Assembly: GCF_042665295.1 (NCBI RefSeq)
Contig: NZ_JBHTCO010000002.1
Coordinates: forward strand, 62,001 to 126,000
DNA length: 64,000 nt
Origin: Scopulibacillus_A cellulosilyticus
GTDB taxonomy: Bacteria > Bacillota > Bacilli > Bacillales > Sporolactobacillaceae
Direction: 5' to 3'
Shown in pieces: positions 33,455 through 41,001 of the stretch. Under the pieces are notes generated by a model, which was not told the origin of the DNA, made no database searches, and was given only the letters and a program-made list of their open reading frames with translations. A program made the position numbers and the translations under genes. The first letter of the stretch is position 1, and each line of letters opens with the position of its first letter.

Positions 33455-34000
33455 TTACGATTGTTTGACAAGTATTGTACAGCCATCCCGGCCGTCTTCG
33501 ATAAAAGCATTGGCCGGCGCTTTTATTAAGTTGTTCAGGTATACAAAATCGGCAACACTGATTCCAAAATTAATAGCGCCAATTAAAGAAAAATAATGAA
33601 GATGCTCCGGAAATACAATGGTTAATATTAGTACGCCCAATGTGACGACAATGGCCGGACAAGCAATAACAATAATTGAACGCCACTTAGATAAAGTACC
33701 TGGGATGTTGCAGTGAATATATGGAAACATATCATAATTGGACCGTCCAAATGTAATAGTTGCTTTTTTTCCAACTGTCCATGCGGACAGGCAATGCAAG
33801 AATTTATGGACTGGCCAAATAAAAATTAATGTTATTAAAAAAATTATAGGGTTAAAGGATGAGAGTCTCTCGCCATGATTCAAGTCGGTAAACAGCAAGT
33901 AATAGACAATAAAAAAGATAATCATTCCCATGAGAGAAAGCACATTCAACCGAATCGTTCCAAAGTCTTTAACAATGTTGAACGATTTCCAACAATTCAT
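33455..34000 (-). CDS. DUF3267 membrane protein (YhaJ-like)
   Basis: A 181-residue protein with about four membrane helices. The N-terminus NCWKSFNI and the motif WPVHKFLHCLSAW are typical of DUF3267 proteins, which resemble integral-membrane zinc metallopeptidases. The expected HExxH reads HKFLH here, so the catalytic Glu is replaced by Lys and peptidase activity is doubtful. The ATG at 34000 follows a GGGGTGAG site; the frame extends nine codons further without one. A gene of this family, yhaJ, lies near prsA in B. subtilis. Confidence 0.8.
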   Translation of the reverse strand: MNCWKSFNIVKDFGTIRLNVLSLMGMIIFFIVYYLLFTDLNHGERLSSFNPIIFLITLIFIWPVHKFLHCLSAWTVGKKATITFGRSNYDMFPYIHCNIPGTLSKWRSIIVIACPAIVVTLGVLILTIVFPEHLHYFSLIGAINFGISVADFVYLNNLIKAPANAFIEDGRDGCTILVKQS

Positions 34001-34380
34001 AGGTCTCACCCCACAAACATGATTCAAAATTGATCAATGATTTTTTCGTTTTATATTTTACCCCACATACTTTACTGTCTTTTTTAGTGAAAATCAACCC
34101 TTCTGATAAAAATAGTTTAGTACATTTTTTAACACTTTAAGTTTAATTTTTAAAAGGATAAAAGTATCAGAAAGGCTCGTTCAAAAAGAACATCATAATG
34201 TAAAATTTAAGGCTTGTTATAAAGCTGCAAAGATGTTATTCAGGCAGCTTTATTAAAACTTATCGAAAGTCAAGTTTTCCTGACAATTATTTTTTTAATT
34301 AAAATGTTTATAAAATGATGATCAAATGGGGACATTTAAAAAAAAGGCCGTTTGCAGTAAATGCTTAAAGGGGGCATTTT
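34001..34380. other. intergenic gap with one hairpin
   Basis: 380 bases without a credible gene. It contains a short GTTC-AAAAA-GAAC palindrome (34179-34191) and the hairpin listed at 34219-34253; the rest is AT-rich. The ribosome site AAAGGGGGC of the following gene is at its end. Confidence 0.6.
34219..34253. repeat. hairpin sharing a core with R4
   Basis: ATAAAGCTGC/GCAGCTTTAT stem. The 15-base loop AAGATGTTATTCAG resembles the GCAAAAGATG..TATTCA core of the tandem repeat at 23401-23621, suggesting a related dispersed fragment. Confidence 0.5.
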
Positions 34381-35142
34381 ATGAACCGATTAGGAAGAAC
34401 AATCATAACATTATCCTTTACAGGCGGATTAGCTTTTTCGCTTTTAATACCGGCGGGTGTATCCGCAAAAGCGGATACTGGCTTAATATTGCCTGAAATC
34501 ATTCATCTTGGCGTCACGCCTGAGAACCAGTGGCTTTATGATTTGGATAATGATCTTGATTCATTGCGGATGGGGCTGACAATAAATGAAAATAAGAAGT
34601 TAAGTGTCATTGCATCCATGGCAGAGGGAAAACTTTCGGATCTAAAAAAGCTTATGGAAATGTACAGGCATAACCAATTAAGCGATCAATCATATTCTAC
34701 ATACGTTAAAAAAGTCGTCAGTGATTATAAGAGTTGTTTGAATAAAACGTATGACCAATTATTACAAGAGGCGCCGAATCATGAAGTTCGGGAAAAGCTC
34801 ATTAATGTCATTCAACACTTTACGCAAATAGCCGAAATTACTTCTAACGAAATTATTGATTACCCGGCGGACATGAGTAAAATTAAAGATGCTGAACTGG
34901 CTGTTAAGGTTCTATCTGATTACAATAAAGATGTCATTAGTCAATTACAAGAAGAAGGTCTGGATGTTAAGGACATGGCATATGTATTTGTTTTGTCGGA
35001 AATCTCCGGGCAAAGCCCGGAGAAAATAGCAGATTTGAAATTAAATAACGAGATGACATATAAAGAAATAGCAAAAAGTCTAGGCGTAAATCCATCAAAG
35101 TTGTCATTTTTAAAAAATAAAGAAATCAAACCGGCTTCTTAA
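34381..35142 (+). CDS. secreted DUF5667-like protein
   Basis: A 253-residue exported protein with a clear signal peptide (about 1-30; ends GVSAKA). It is followed by a helical domain resembling DUF5667: ENKKLSVIASMAEGKLSDLKKLMEMYRHNQL. The C-terminal third has ISGQSPEKIADLKLNNEMTYKEIAKSLGVNPSKL, which looks like a small helix-turn-helix-like or linker element also seen in such proteins. Function is unknown. Its last four bases overlap the convergent yhaH stop. Confidence 0.65.
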   Translation: MNRLGRTIITLSFTGGLAFSLLIPAGVSAKADTGLILPEIIHLGVTPENQWLYDLDNDLDSLRMGLTINENKKLSVIASMAEGKLSDLKKLMEMYRHNQLSDQSYSTYVKKVVSDYKSCLNKTYDQLLQEAPNHEVREKLINVIQHFTQIAEITSNEIIDYPADMSKIKDAELAVKVLSDYNKDVISQLQEEGLDVKDMAYVFVLSEISGQSPEKIADLKLNNEMTYKEIAKSLGVNPSKLSFLKNKEIKPAS

Positions 35143-35152
35143 GAAGTCGGTT
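35129..35152. terminator. bidirectional terminator between two convergent genes
   Basis: AACCGGCTTCTT/AAGAAGTCGGTT with one G-U pair; it includes both stop codons. Confidence 0.75.
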
Positions 35153-35504
35153 CGTTTTGTGATCTTTCAAATTGCTTTTTAGTTTGTTCCAGCTGGCTAA
35201 TATTTTGTTTGATGTTTGCTATATGAGGTTTGACGGCTTGGTTCCATGTGTTTACTAAATCCCCGATATCGCCAATTGTTGATTTAACAACGGGTATGCC
35301 TTCTTTTGTTAAAGAACCGACTTGATCTTTAAGCCTCATCACTTGGTCTTTCATATCATTCATAGGTTCTTTAACTTGTTGGACTTTTTCTTTCATTTCA
35401 CCGCGGATTTCACGTCCGGATTTTGGCGTGCTGAGCAGTACAGTAACTCCGGCAATGACACTCCCAACTGTAAAGCCGCATACGTAGGATTTGATTTTTC
35501 CCAT
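35139..35504 (-). CDS. yhaH: YhaH, YtxH-domain protein
   Basis: A 121-residue YtxH-domain protein: an N-terminal membrane helix with the signature CGFTVGSVIAGVTVLLSTPKSGREIR, then a long amphipathic helix. General-stress-related function is suggested for such proteins in Bacillus but not established. The ATG at 35504 follows a GAGGTGAG site; an in-frame GTG within the site is rejected. In B. subtilis, yhaH lies near hit and ecs as here. Confidence 0.85.
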   Translation of the reverse strand: MGKIKSYVCGFTVGSVIAGVTVLLSTPKSGREIRGEMKEKVQQVKEPMNDMKDQVMRLKDQVGSLTKEGIPVVKSTIGDIGDLVNTWNQAVKPHIANIKQNISQLEQTKKQFERSQNEPTS

Positions 35505-35589
35505 TAATCTCACCTCTGCTTATAGTATTTATGACATTATTATAATATAAACCGCATATCTTAGCATTAAGAGAGGCGGGGTCGTTCAT

Positions 35590-35784
35590 ATGATATACGT
35601 CTTTATAGTCCTTTTATTTTTATTAGGTATTGTCAGTCTATTTTATTCCTTCAGTAAATGGACAACGCAAAGGCGTTTTGCATTTAAAAATAAAAAAATG
35701 GCTAAAGAACAAAATATAATTATTGTCATGGCTGCTGCAGGTATAATATTAATTATCATTGCCTGGTTCATTTATCGGAGATAA
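35590..35784 (+). CDS. small membrane protein (64 aa)
   Basis: 64 residues with two hydrophobic helices (IYVFIVLLFLLGIVSLFYSF and NIIIVMAAAGIILIIIAWFIY) separated by a strongly basic loop (KWTTQRRFAFKNKKMAKE). GAGGCGGGG site 10 bases upstream. Family not recognised. Confidence 0.65.
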   Translation: MIYVFIVLLFLLGIVSLFYSFSKWTTQRRFAFKNKKMAKEQNIIIVMAAAGIILIIIAWFIYRR

Positions 35785-35788
35785 ATGA

Positions 35789-35812
35789 AGCCCACCTTGA
35801 ATAGATGGGCTA
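35789..35812 (-). terminator. terminator of 55-residue gene
   Basis: AGCCCA...TGGGCT hairpin overlapping the stop codon of the small gene at 35810. Confidence 0.55.
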
Positions 35813-35977
35813 TTTAGTTCGTTTTGCTTGTTTTTTTGCCATTTCGTCACGTTCTCCAGCATCGGAAAGATCGTAATCGGCAGGCATGCGGTTATCGGAA
35901 TTTTTATATTCACCAGCTAATTGTTCGATTTGATCTGCAGTGTAATTTTCGTTCGCTCTTTGTTCATGTTTGTCCAT
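35810..35977 (-). CDS. small hydrophilic protein (55 aa)
   Basis: A 55-residue, highly charged protein beginning DKHEQRANENYTADQIEQLAGEY, then NRMPADYDLSDAGERDEMAKKQ. The ATG at 35977 follows a GAAGGGAG site seven bases away. No membrane segment. Composition and size recall small spore or stress proteins of Bacillales, but I do not recognise the family. Confidence 0.65.
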   Translation of the reverse strand: MDKHEQRANENYTADQIEQLAGEYKNSDNRMPADYDLSDAGERDEMAKKQAKRTK

Positions 35978-36075
35978 TTTTTTAACTCCCTTCTATATTT
36001 TTTATTTTTTCTCTTATTTAAGTGCGTACTTATCAGTTATTTTGCTAAGATTTAAGAAAATTTATCCGCTCTGAT

Positions 36076-36113
36076 TAAAGAAAAGTCCGACTCGATAATG
36101 AGCCGGACTTTTT
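36076..36113. terminator. hairpin terminator
   Basis: AAAGTCCG-CTC/GAG-CGGACTTTTT stem with A-run on one side and T-run on the other, able to act in either direction. Confidence 0.65.
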
Positions 36114-36197
36114 AAGATGATTGAAAATATCGTATTGAATAATTAAAGTATGTATGTTAAAATCATGAACGGTTATTTAAATGCCATATATAATTTT

Positions 36198-36220
36198 GGT
36201 CATAAATGACCTATTATAAT
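36198..36220 (+). promoter_or_regulatory. helD promoter with palindromic operator
   Basis: A perfect palindrome GGTCAT-AA-ATGACC (36198-36211) lies three bases before TATAAT (36215-36220), i.e. in the promoter spacer, where a bound repressor would block polymerase. The -35 is poor. Confidence 0.5.
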
Positions 36221-36264
36221 TTTATAACATAGTATTGTTTTTGTCAAGTATTTTTATTTAACCT

Positions 36265-36284
36265 GTACAAAAAAGGGGTTGTAC
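36265..36284 (+). promoter_or_regulatory. hairpin enclosing helD ribosome site
   Basis: GTACAA (36265-36270) and TTGTAC (36279-36284) are exact complements flanking AAAAGGGG, so the ribosome site is presented in a loop one base before the ATG. Confidence 0.4.
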
Positions 36285-36285
36285 T

Positions 36286-38634
36286 ATGAGTAAATGGGAA
36301 CAAGAATTTCAGATTGAACAAAACCGTGTTGATCAAGTGACAAGTAAAATCGATAAACGCATAGCTTATCTGCAAAAACAGGCAGGCGACGTTAAAGCCG
36401 ACATGTCCCATATTCGTAAAAATTTTTGGGAAGATGTAACGGTTAACGTTGATAATCCTGATGAAGCCATTGAATCTTACGCAAGTATTAAACAGCAGGC
36501 CGAGTTACTGTCTGAAAGGGAACGAAGCCATAGACATGCGGAAAATCAATTGGATATTCTCGAACGGCTCAAACAATCTCCTTATTTTGGACGTATCGAT
36601 TTTTTAGAAGACGGTGAAAAAGAGGCGGAACGCATCTACCTTGGTATAGGCTCTTTCTTTGATGAAGACTCCGAAGAATTTCTCATTTACGATTGGCGCG
36701 CGCCGATATCCAGTTTGTACTATGATTATTCGCTTGGAAAAGCGGCGTATAAAGCCCCTGACAATACCATTACTGGAACAATGGAGCTGAAACGGCAATT
36801 TATTATCCGTCATGCTAATATTAAAAGCATGTTTGATACAGGGATAACAATCGATGACGAACTGCTTCAGGAAGTATTAGGAAAACAGTCAAATTCACAA
36901 ATGAAAAGTATTGTTGCAACGATTCAAAAGGAACAAAATCAAATCATTCGTAATGAACGGGGCCGTTTGCTTATTGTTCAAGGTGCTGCCGGGAGCGGCA
37001 AGACATCGGCTGCCCTTCAGCGAGTCGCTTATTTGTTGTACAGGTATCGTGAAACATTGCAGGCGGAAAATATCGTATTGTTTTCTCCCAACCCGATGTT
37101 TAACAGTTATATCTCAACTGTCCTACCTGAGCTTGGCGAAGAGAATATGCAGCAGGCAACCTTTCAGGAATTTTTACAAAATCAGCTTGGAAAAACATTT
37201 GATCTTGAAGATCCTTTTACTCAAATGGAGTACGTAATGACATCGATGGAAGATCCGGATTATCATGTCAGAATTCAGGGCATCCGTTATAAAGCAAGCT
37301 TAGATTTTATGAATGTAATAGAAAATTACATTGAATATTTAGGACAAGAAGGACTTATATTTAAAGATCTGAAATTCAGGGGCCGTATCTTAATTTCCAG
37401 CCAAAAAATTAACGATTATTTTTATGGGCTTAGTTCTTCAATATCAATACCAAATAGAATGAAACAAGTCAGCGAAAGATTGCTTAAAGATTTAAAAGAG
37501 TTGGCCGTTCAGGAGCGAACAAAAGCCTGGGTTAATGAGGAAATACAGCTTCTTGATAAAGAGGTATATGAACGTTTTTATCAACATCTTCTTGAAAAGA
37601 ACCAATATACAGAGGATACATTTAATGATTTTGAACGGGAGGAAAAACTTCTTGCTGCTTATGTTGTTAATGAGCATTTTAAACATCTGAGAAAACGTGT
37701 TAAAAATTTATTATTTATAGATAATCGGGCAATTTATCGGCAATTATACAGGACGCACGGTCTTATTGAAACGTTAACAGGCAAAAGCAGTCTGCCGGAA
37801 GATTGGGTAAAAATATGTAAGCAAACGGTAAAAAGATTAGACCAGAAAGAGTTGGCTTATGAAGATGCAACACCTTACCTTTATTTAAAAGAAAGAATTG
37901 AAGGTTTTAAGATGAATACTTCCGTTCGGCATGTTTTTATTGATGAGGCGCAAGATTATTCACCTTTTCAATTTGCATTTATTAAGCGTATCTTTCCATT
38001 CAGCAAAATGACAGTACTTGGCGATATGAATCAAGCTATTCATGCCCATGCAGAGAATACCGGTCTATCAACGCTTTCTTCTCTATATGGCAGCGAGGCA
38101 ACAGAGACAATCATGTTAAAACGAAGTTACCGTTCGACCCGTCAAATCATAAAATTTACCCGGGGATTCATAGACGGCGGGGAAGAAATCATACCTTTTA
38201 ATAGGGAAGGGGATAAGCCGGCGCTGATCCAAGCAAGCAACGAGCAAGAACTTAATATGAAAGTTGCTGAAAGGATCCGTGATCTTCAGGCAGAAGGGAA
38301 TCGAACAGTTGCGGTTATTTGTAAGAGCTATGAAGAAAGCCAAAAGGCGTTTAATGCTTTACAAAACGAAGCATCTATTCGTTTAATTGACAAAGAGACT
38401 GCTTCCTTTGAGACGGGAGCCCTTGTCATACCTTCCTATCTGGCAAAAGGCGTTGAATTTGATGCTGTCATCATTTATAATGCCTCAAAGGAACAATACG
38501 GCAGGGAAAGTGAACGGAAGTTGTTTTATACAGCATGCACCCGGGCAATGCATGAACTGCATATGTATTATATCGGTGAACCGAATTCTTTTATTTTAGA
38601 TACTCCTTCGGATACTTATGTAAAGGAAGAATAG
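36286..38634 (+). CDS. helD: HelD, RNA polymerase-recycling helicase-like ATPase
   Basis: A 782-residue superfamily-1 (UvrD-like) protein of the HelD class, which pulls nucleic acid out of stalled or post-termination RNA polymerase. The N-terminal coiled coil (about 1-110) that reaches into the secondary channel is present. The conserved YDWRAPISSLYYDY block comes next. Walker A is QGAAGSGKTSAALQR (near residue 235), Walker B is VFIDEAQDYSPFQ, and later SF1 motifs include LGDMNQAIHA, LKRSYRST and AKGVEFDAVI. Length matches B. subtilis HelD (774). Single gene with its own promoter and terminator; not part of the equivalent B. subtilis region. Confidence 0.93.
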   Translation: MSKWEQEFQIEQNRVDQVTSKIDKRIAYLQKQAGDVKADMSHIRKNFWEDVTVNVDNPDEAIESYASIKQQAELLSERERSHRHAENQLDILERLKQSPYFGRIDFLEDGEKEAERIYLGIGSFFDEDSEEFLIYDWRAPISSLYYDYSLGKAAYKAPDNTITGTMELKRQFIIRHANIKSMFDTGITIDDELLQEVLGKQSNSQMKSIVATIQKEQNQIIRNERGRLLIVQGAAGSGKTSAALQRVAYLLYRYRETLQAENIVLFSPNPMFNSYISTVLPELGEENMQQATFQEFLQNQLGKTFDLEDPFTQMEYVMTSMEDPDYHVRIQGIRYKASLDFMNVIENYIEYLGQEGLIFKDLKFRGRILISSQKINDYFYGLSSSISIPNRMKQVSERLLKDLKELAVQERTKAWVNEEIQLLDKEVYERFYQHLLEKNQYTEDTFNDFEREEKLLAAYVVNEHFKHLRKRVKNLLFIDNRAIYRQLYRTHGLIETLTGKSSLPEDWVKICKQTVKRLDQKELAYEDATPYLYLKERIEGFKMNTSVRHVFIDEAQDYSPFQFAFIKRIFPFSKMTVLGDMNQAIHAHAENTGLSTLSSLYGSEATETIMLKRSYRSTRQIIKFTRGFIDGGEEIIPFNREGDKPALIQASNEQELNMKVAERIRDLQAEGNRTVAVICKSYEESQKAFNALQNEASIRLIDKETASFETGALVIPSYLAKGVEFDAVIIYNASKEQYGRESERKLFYTACTRAMHELHMYYIGEPNSFILDTPSDTYVKEE

Positions 38635-38642
38635 GTTGTAAA

Positions 38643-38682
38643 AAAGGATGGATAACAATTGAACCGTTATCCATCCTTTTTA
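38643..38682. terminator. terminator between helD and trpP
   Basis: AAAAAGGATGGATAAC/GTTATCCATCCTTTTT, a 16-base stem with A/T runs on both sides, between convergent genes. Confidence 0.9.
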
Positions 38683-38692
38683 TATTATAAAA

Positions 38693-39238
38693 TTAACTTC
38701 GTTTTGCTATATTCGATGATAATTGACTTTTTCTTGATTGCCCCATAATTTTTACAATAATAGGGTAAATGATCGCTACAAAAATGGTATTAATAACGAC
38801 TGCCGGAAGGACGACTGCAATAAACATAGCGATAAAGCTTGTTTTTGCAGGCAAAGCTCCGAGAACGGTCAATGCTGTAAGAAATACGGTACCGCTGACG
38901 GCTGTTCCCACTGCAGTTAAAATAGGTGCTGTAACCATATGATTCATTACTCGTCTTAACAGGCAATAGAGGGCGAAAATCACTAAGGCTGTAACCAATT
39001 TATCAATAATATTTGGAATGAATCCGCCGGGTATAGTCGTAGTAAAGCCTGATAGAATACCGGCAACCAGCCCGACTATGACGATGTTTCCTCTTTCCGC
39101 AAATAAAAAGATGGATATGAACATCATCGTTAATAACATATCAGGTTTCATGCCAAAAAAGATACCTGGTATCAGCGCGTGGAAAATAGTCCCTATGCCT
39201 AGAAAAATAGCGATTAACAAAAGCTTTTGAAGCTTCAT
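38693..39238 (-). CDS. trpP: TrpP-like tryptophan transporter
   Basis: A 181-residue membrane protein with five or six helices, matching TrpP (YhaG), a probable tryptophan importer. Typical blocks are KLLLIAIFLGIGTIFHALIPGIFFGMKPDML, then GLVAGILSGFTTTIPGGFIPNIIDK. The ATG follows GGAGAGATGAG. In B. subtilis translation is blocked by TRAP binding to GAG/UAG triplets over this region; several GAG triplets lie in the 35 bases upstream here. Position next to hit also matches B. subtilis. Confidence 0.92.
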   Translation of the reverse strand: MKLQKLLLIAIFLGIGTIFHALIPGIFFGMKPDMLLTMMFISIFLFAERGNIVIVGLVAGILSGFTTTIPGGFIPNIIDKLVTALVIFALYCLLRRVMNHMVTAPILTAVGTAVSGTVFLTALTVLGALPAKTSFIAMFIAVVLPAVVINTIFVAIIYPIIVKIMGQSRKSQLSSNIAKRS

Positions 39239-39305
39239 TTCTCATCTCTCCTCAACTGATCTCTTTTTGGCCTCCAATAATACCCTGTGGTTTATTGCGA
39301 GGTTA

Positions 39306-39452
39306 GGAAGTTCAAAAAGTCCGGGAAAAATAGCTTTCGGATTTCTTCGTCACTCGGTCTCTCCGGTTCTCACGTATTATTTCCATACGATCCGGTCCTC
39401 GAGACTGTCGTTCCTCGAACTCCTCGGCTCTTTTTGTCCTCTTTTTTGAACC
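39306..39452. repeat. MITE-like repeat R3, copy a
   Basis: About 147 bp with short terminal inverted repeats (GTTCAAAAAG at the left, CTTTTTTGAAC at the right). It is nearly identical to 53929-54075 in the same orientation. It contains no gene and lies upstream of trpP. Confidence 0.82.
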
Positions 39453-39532
39453 TGTAATTTTAGTTAACAATAATATACTACGAAATACCTAAAGGTGCAA
39501 TGGATAAAGTTTCCGAATTATTAAGTAGTGTT

Positions 39533-39967
39533 TTAGGCTTTAATCGCTTTGGCAATTTTATCTGCCATGTCTTGACGGTCCTGCTCGCTGTAATCACTTT
39601 CGTGTGAATGCCAAACAGCGCCGAAACCGTCGCCTTTGCCGTAGCGTGGCAAGATATGTATATGATAATGGAAAACAGTTTGGCCGGCGAATTCACCGTT
39701 ATTATTAAGTAAGTTCATGCCAATCGGGTTAAAGGTATCTTTAATACCTTGTGCAATTTGCGGGACAACTGAGAATAATTTTGCGGCAGTTTCCGATTTA
39801 AGACTGAATATATCTTGTTGATGATCTTTGGGAATAACAAGTGTATGTCCTTTTGTATTTTGGCTAATATCTAAAAAAGCAAAGACATCCTCATTTTCAA
39901 ACACTTTTGCACTTGGAATTTCACCGTTAATGATTTTACAAAAAATACAATTTGGATCGTGAGCCAT
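39533..39967 (-). CDS. hit: HIT-family nucleotide-binding protein
   Basis: A 144-residue histidine-triad protein (nucleoside phosphoramidate hydrolase type). The N-terminal CIFCKIINGEIPSAKVFENED carries the Zn-type Cys pair, and the active-site triad is HYHIHILPRY (His-x-His-x-His). AAAGGATG site upstream. In Bacillus, hit lies divergent from ecsA as here. Cellular substrate not known. Confidence 0.95.
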   Translation of the reverse strand: MAHDPNCIFCKIINGEIPSAKVFENEDVFAFLDISQNTKGHTLVIPKDHQQDIFSLKSETAAKLFSVVPQIAQGIKDTFNPIGMNLLNNNGEFAGQTVFHYHIHILPRYGKGDGFGAVWHSHESDYSEQDRQDMADKIAKAIKA

Positions 39968-40082
39968 AGTGATTCATCCTTTCATTCAATTCATTTATGC
40001 GGATATTTACCTTGTTTTATTTTATCATAATAATAAGAACGTTCGCATCCTGGTTAGAGACTTACAGCAATATTTGATAAAC

Positions 40083-40206
40083 TAAAGAAAACTTGCCGAT
40101 TGGCAAGCCTTAAAAGGCGAAGACAGAGGCCTAGTTGCGCTTATACTATCGACCTTATCTTGGCATCTACGCCGAATCTTCTTCTAAGTTGCCAAGATAT
40201 ACTTTT
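40083..40206 (-). repeat. dispersed repeat R2, copy B
   Basis: Inverted relative to copies A and C. Reading the minus strand: TATCTTGGCA...TGCCAAGATA hairpin, GGTCGATAGTATAAG, CCTCTGTCTTCGCC, then CTTGCCAATCGGCAAG and TTTTCTTT. It sits between the divergent hit and ecsA genes. Confidence 0.88.
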
Positions 40207-40248
40207 TGATAGTATAAAGAAAAATCCTTAGGAGAGGAAATGTAACAG

Positions 40249-41001
40249 ATGGAAACAGTATTGGATGTCAGTCATTTAAAAGGCGGTTATTCTATTAATC
40301 AGCCAATTCTTCATGACCTTAATTTTCATGTAAATCAAGGTGAATTAGTCGGGCTTGTCGGTTTAAATGGTGCGGGTAAGAGCACGACAATTAAGCATAT
40401 TCTCGGATTACTGGAACCATTTGAAGGTGATATTCATGTCAATGGCAAGACGATCAAAGAAGATAAATTGTTTTACAGAAGCCAAATGGCATACATTCCG
40501 GAAACGCCGGATCTATACGAGCAATTAACCCTTAAAGAGCATTTAGAGCTCTCAGCGATGGCTTATCAAATCGATGAAAAAACTTTTCATGAACGAATGA
40601 ACCGTTTATTAAAAATGTTCCGGATGGAAAATAAATTAAAATGGTTTCCGGGGCATTTTTCTAAAGGGATGAAGCAAAAAGTCATGATCATGTGCGCTTT
40701 CCTCGTGCAGCCTCATTTGTATGTTGTCGACGAACCGTTTGTAGGACTTGATCCAATTGGTATTCAATCTTTTCTTGATTTAATGAAAGAAATGAAAGAA
40801 GAGGGTGCGGCAATCTTGATGTCAACGCATATTCTCTCGACGGCTGAACAATATTGCGACCGGTTCATCATTCTTCATGATGGAAAAATTGCTATTCAAG
40901 GGACGATAGATGATATTAAGGAAAAGTACGGAGACACTCGTGCTTCGCTTCATGATATTTATGTAGCGGTCGCCAGAGGAGAAACATCATGGATAAAGTA
41001 G
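40249..41001 (+). CDS. ecsA: EcsA, ABC transporter ATPase
   Basis: A 250-residue ATP-binding subunit of the Ecs transporter. Walker A GLNGAGKST (near 39), signature FSKGMKQKV, Walker B LYVVDEPFVGLDP and the switch STHILS are intact. Ecs is required for normal protein secretion, competence, biofilm and intramembrane protease RasP activity in B. subtilis. The site AGGAGAGG is about 11 bases from the ATG. It overlaps ecsB by 13 bases. Confidence 0.95.
   Translation: METVLDVSHLKGGYSINQPILHDLNFHVNQGELVGLVGLNGAGKSTTIKHILGLLEPFEGDIHVNGKTIKEDKLFYRSQMAYIPETPDLYEQLTLKEHLELSAMAYQIDEKTFHERMNRLLKMFRMENKLKWFPGHFSKGMKQKVMIMCAFLVQPHLYVVDEPFVGLDPIGIQSFLDLMKEMKEEGAAILMSTHILSTAEQYCDRFIILHDGKIAIQGTIDDIKEKYGDTRASLHDIYVAVARGETSWIK

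Larger units (their letters stand above)
35978..36285. other. intergenic gap upstream of helD
   Basis: About 308 bases without a gene. It holds a hairpin at 36076-36113 and the helD promoter region with a palindromic operator-like site; otherwise AT-rich. Confidence 0.6.

Noticed and set aside
39267..39449. 60-residue frame in repeat R3
   Set aside because: A similar frame exists in copy b only because the repeat is conserved; no ribosome site and no family.
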